This document shows positions 63,500 through 64,000 of a DNA stretch of 64,000 bases, one piece after another. The translations under genes were made by a program, and so were the position numbers. Under the pieces are notes generated by a model. That model saw only the letters and a program-made list of their open reading frames with translations, was not told the origin of the DNA and made no database searches. Position 1 is the first letter of the stretch. The number at the start of each line of letters is the position of its first letter. The stretch covers positions 186,001 to 250,000 of the forward strand of contig NZ_FNJV01000005.1 in assembly GCF_900103125.1 (NCBI RefSeq), read 5' to 3'. This DNA is from Mucilaginibacter sp. OK268. Its GTDB lineage: Bacteria; Bacteroidota; Bacteroidia; Sphingobacteriales; Sphingobacteriaceae.

Positions 63500-63549
63500 G
63501 TGACCTACATCACATTTGAACGGCGGCTGTATTTATGTGATGTACATCA
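63500..63549. promoter_or_regulatory. CRP/FNR-like dyads
   Basis: GTGA-CCTACA-TCAC at 63500-63513 (CRP shape GTGA-N6-TCAC) and the palindrome TGATGTACATCA at 63538-63549, centres 37 bases apart, between divergent genes. Confidence 0.5.
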
Positions 63550-63625
63550 TTTTTAGGTATGATATAATTTAAAATACCTGTTATTGGATAATTCCTATAA
63601 ATTCACCTTGTTATATTTATTAAAG

Positions 63626-64000
63626 ATGATTACTAAGTTGCCGATATTTTTTATTTGCCTATTGTTTATAACATCAATGGCTGTGGCCCAGCAACTACCT
63701 ATAGCTATCAACATACAAAAAGCATATATCAAGGGTACTCGCAATAAAACAGGGATACCAGGAAAATTTTATTGGCAAAACAAAGCTGATTATGCCATAA
63801 AAATTAATTTTAACCCATTGACCCGCGAACTTAAAGGTACAGTTGGAGTGGATTACACCAATAATAGCCCCGATACGCTTAAGTTTATATTGTTTAAATT
63901 ATATCCAAATTTGTTTCAGGATATCGCGCCGAAAGCAATTACAATTGCCAAAGAAGACCTTACAGGTGGCATAAAGATTGAAAAAGTAAGTCAAAACGGG
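63626..64000 (+). CDS. M1-type metallopeptidase, N-terminal part (cut by window end)
   Basis: The first 125 codons of a secreted protein; the frame is open to the last base. A signal peptide ends near residue 22 (SMAVAQQ). The following segment ADYAIKINFNPLTRELKG and YTNNSPDTLKFILFKLYPNLFQD is the N-terminal beta domain of M1 aminopeptidases, which sits in front of the zinc catalytic domain. The catalytic GAMEN and HExxH motifs would lie beyond the window and are not seen here. Confidence 0.75.
   Translation, partial: MITKLPIFFICLLFITSMAVAQQLPIAINIQKAYIKGTRNKTGIPGKFYWQNKADYAIKINFNPLTRELKGTVGVDYTNNSPDTLKFILFKLYPNLFQDIAPKAITIAKEDLTGGIKIEKVSQNG

Overview
The window reads as a chromosomal segment of a Bacteroidota bacterium, most likely family Sphingobacteriaceae (Mucilaginibacter/Pedobacter-like). 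The basis is: starts mostly without strong Shine-Dalgarno sites, TAnnTTTG-type -7 promoter boxes, a TonB receptor with a YncE-like surface lipoprotein, BlaI/BlaR1-type regulation, DUF4268, DUF6580 and DinB-type proteins, and a DUF4965-type glutaminase. This is an inference from gene content; no 16S gene is present.

Layout. 1-2400 is a small AT-rich accessory stretch (YcxB-like protein, unknown acidic protein, PIN-domain protein) facing the 3' end of a tRNA-Leu. 2569-8875 holds hscB and an envelope-sugar cluster: kdsA and kdsD (Kdo synthesis), a UDP-sugar dehydrogenase, a WcaJ-type initiating transferase and a BtuF-like binding protein. 8970-14106 holds a second tRNA-Leu, an S15 hydrolase, efp and a BlaI/M56 pair. 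A large SNF2 ATPase (14156-17554) precedes a thiamine operon on the minus strand: TPP riboswitch, thiS, thiC, two thiE-type genes, thiG, thiH and a ThiF-rhodanese fusion. 24605-34989 is a mixed region (DinB proteins, DUF4268, glutaminase, UMF1-type transporter, LutA-like protein, orphan tailspike-like protein). 35432-38643 is thrS-infC-rpmI-rplT. 40845-44912 is a cobalamin-riboswitch operon: btuB, a BtuG-like beta-propeller lipoprotein and a DUF6580 membrane protein. 44993-57850 is mostly single housekeeping or stress genes (sirtuin, Dph6-like ATPase, CrtA-like protein, free-methionine sulfoxide reductase, alkyladenine glycosylase, kynureninase, bestrophin, HDAC-like protein, MATE pump, AlbA-type protein, GNAT, DUF4442). 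57902-64000 carries a divergent SDR/zinc-free ADH pair, a secreted metzincin-lectin, an NTF2-like protein, an aldo/keto reductase and the start of an M1-type peptidase.

The least explained signal is intergenic. (1) Two ~155-bp elements, upstream of thrS and of the CrtA-like gene, share A-tracts phased at 10 bp and four GTTAAAA heptamers with identical 10/10/63-bp spacing. (2) At least nine loci carry degenerate tandem repeats of period 7 or 8, each with a different word (ACGTAnn, AGATGTG, AATTCACT, AAGGANC, AAAGCCA), several touching a start codon. (3) Several families of REP-like palindromes are present (GTCATTGCGAGG, GTCATTTCGAACG, CTGAGCTCCGTCGAAG). (4) There are operator-like dyads for LacI-type, BlaI-type, TetR-type and CRP-type regulators, and two GGTTTACA/TGTAAACC arrays. 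No CRISPR array, integrase, insertion sequence or complete prophage was seen.
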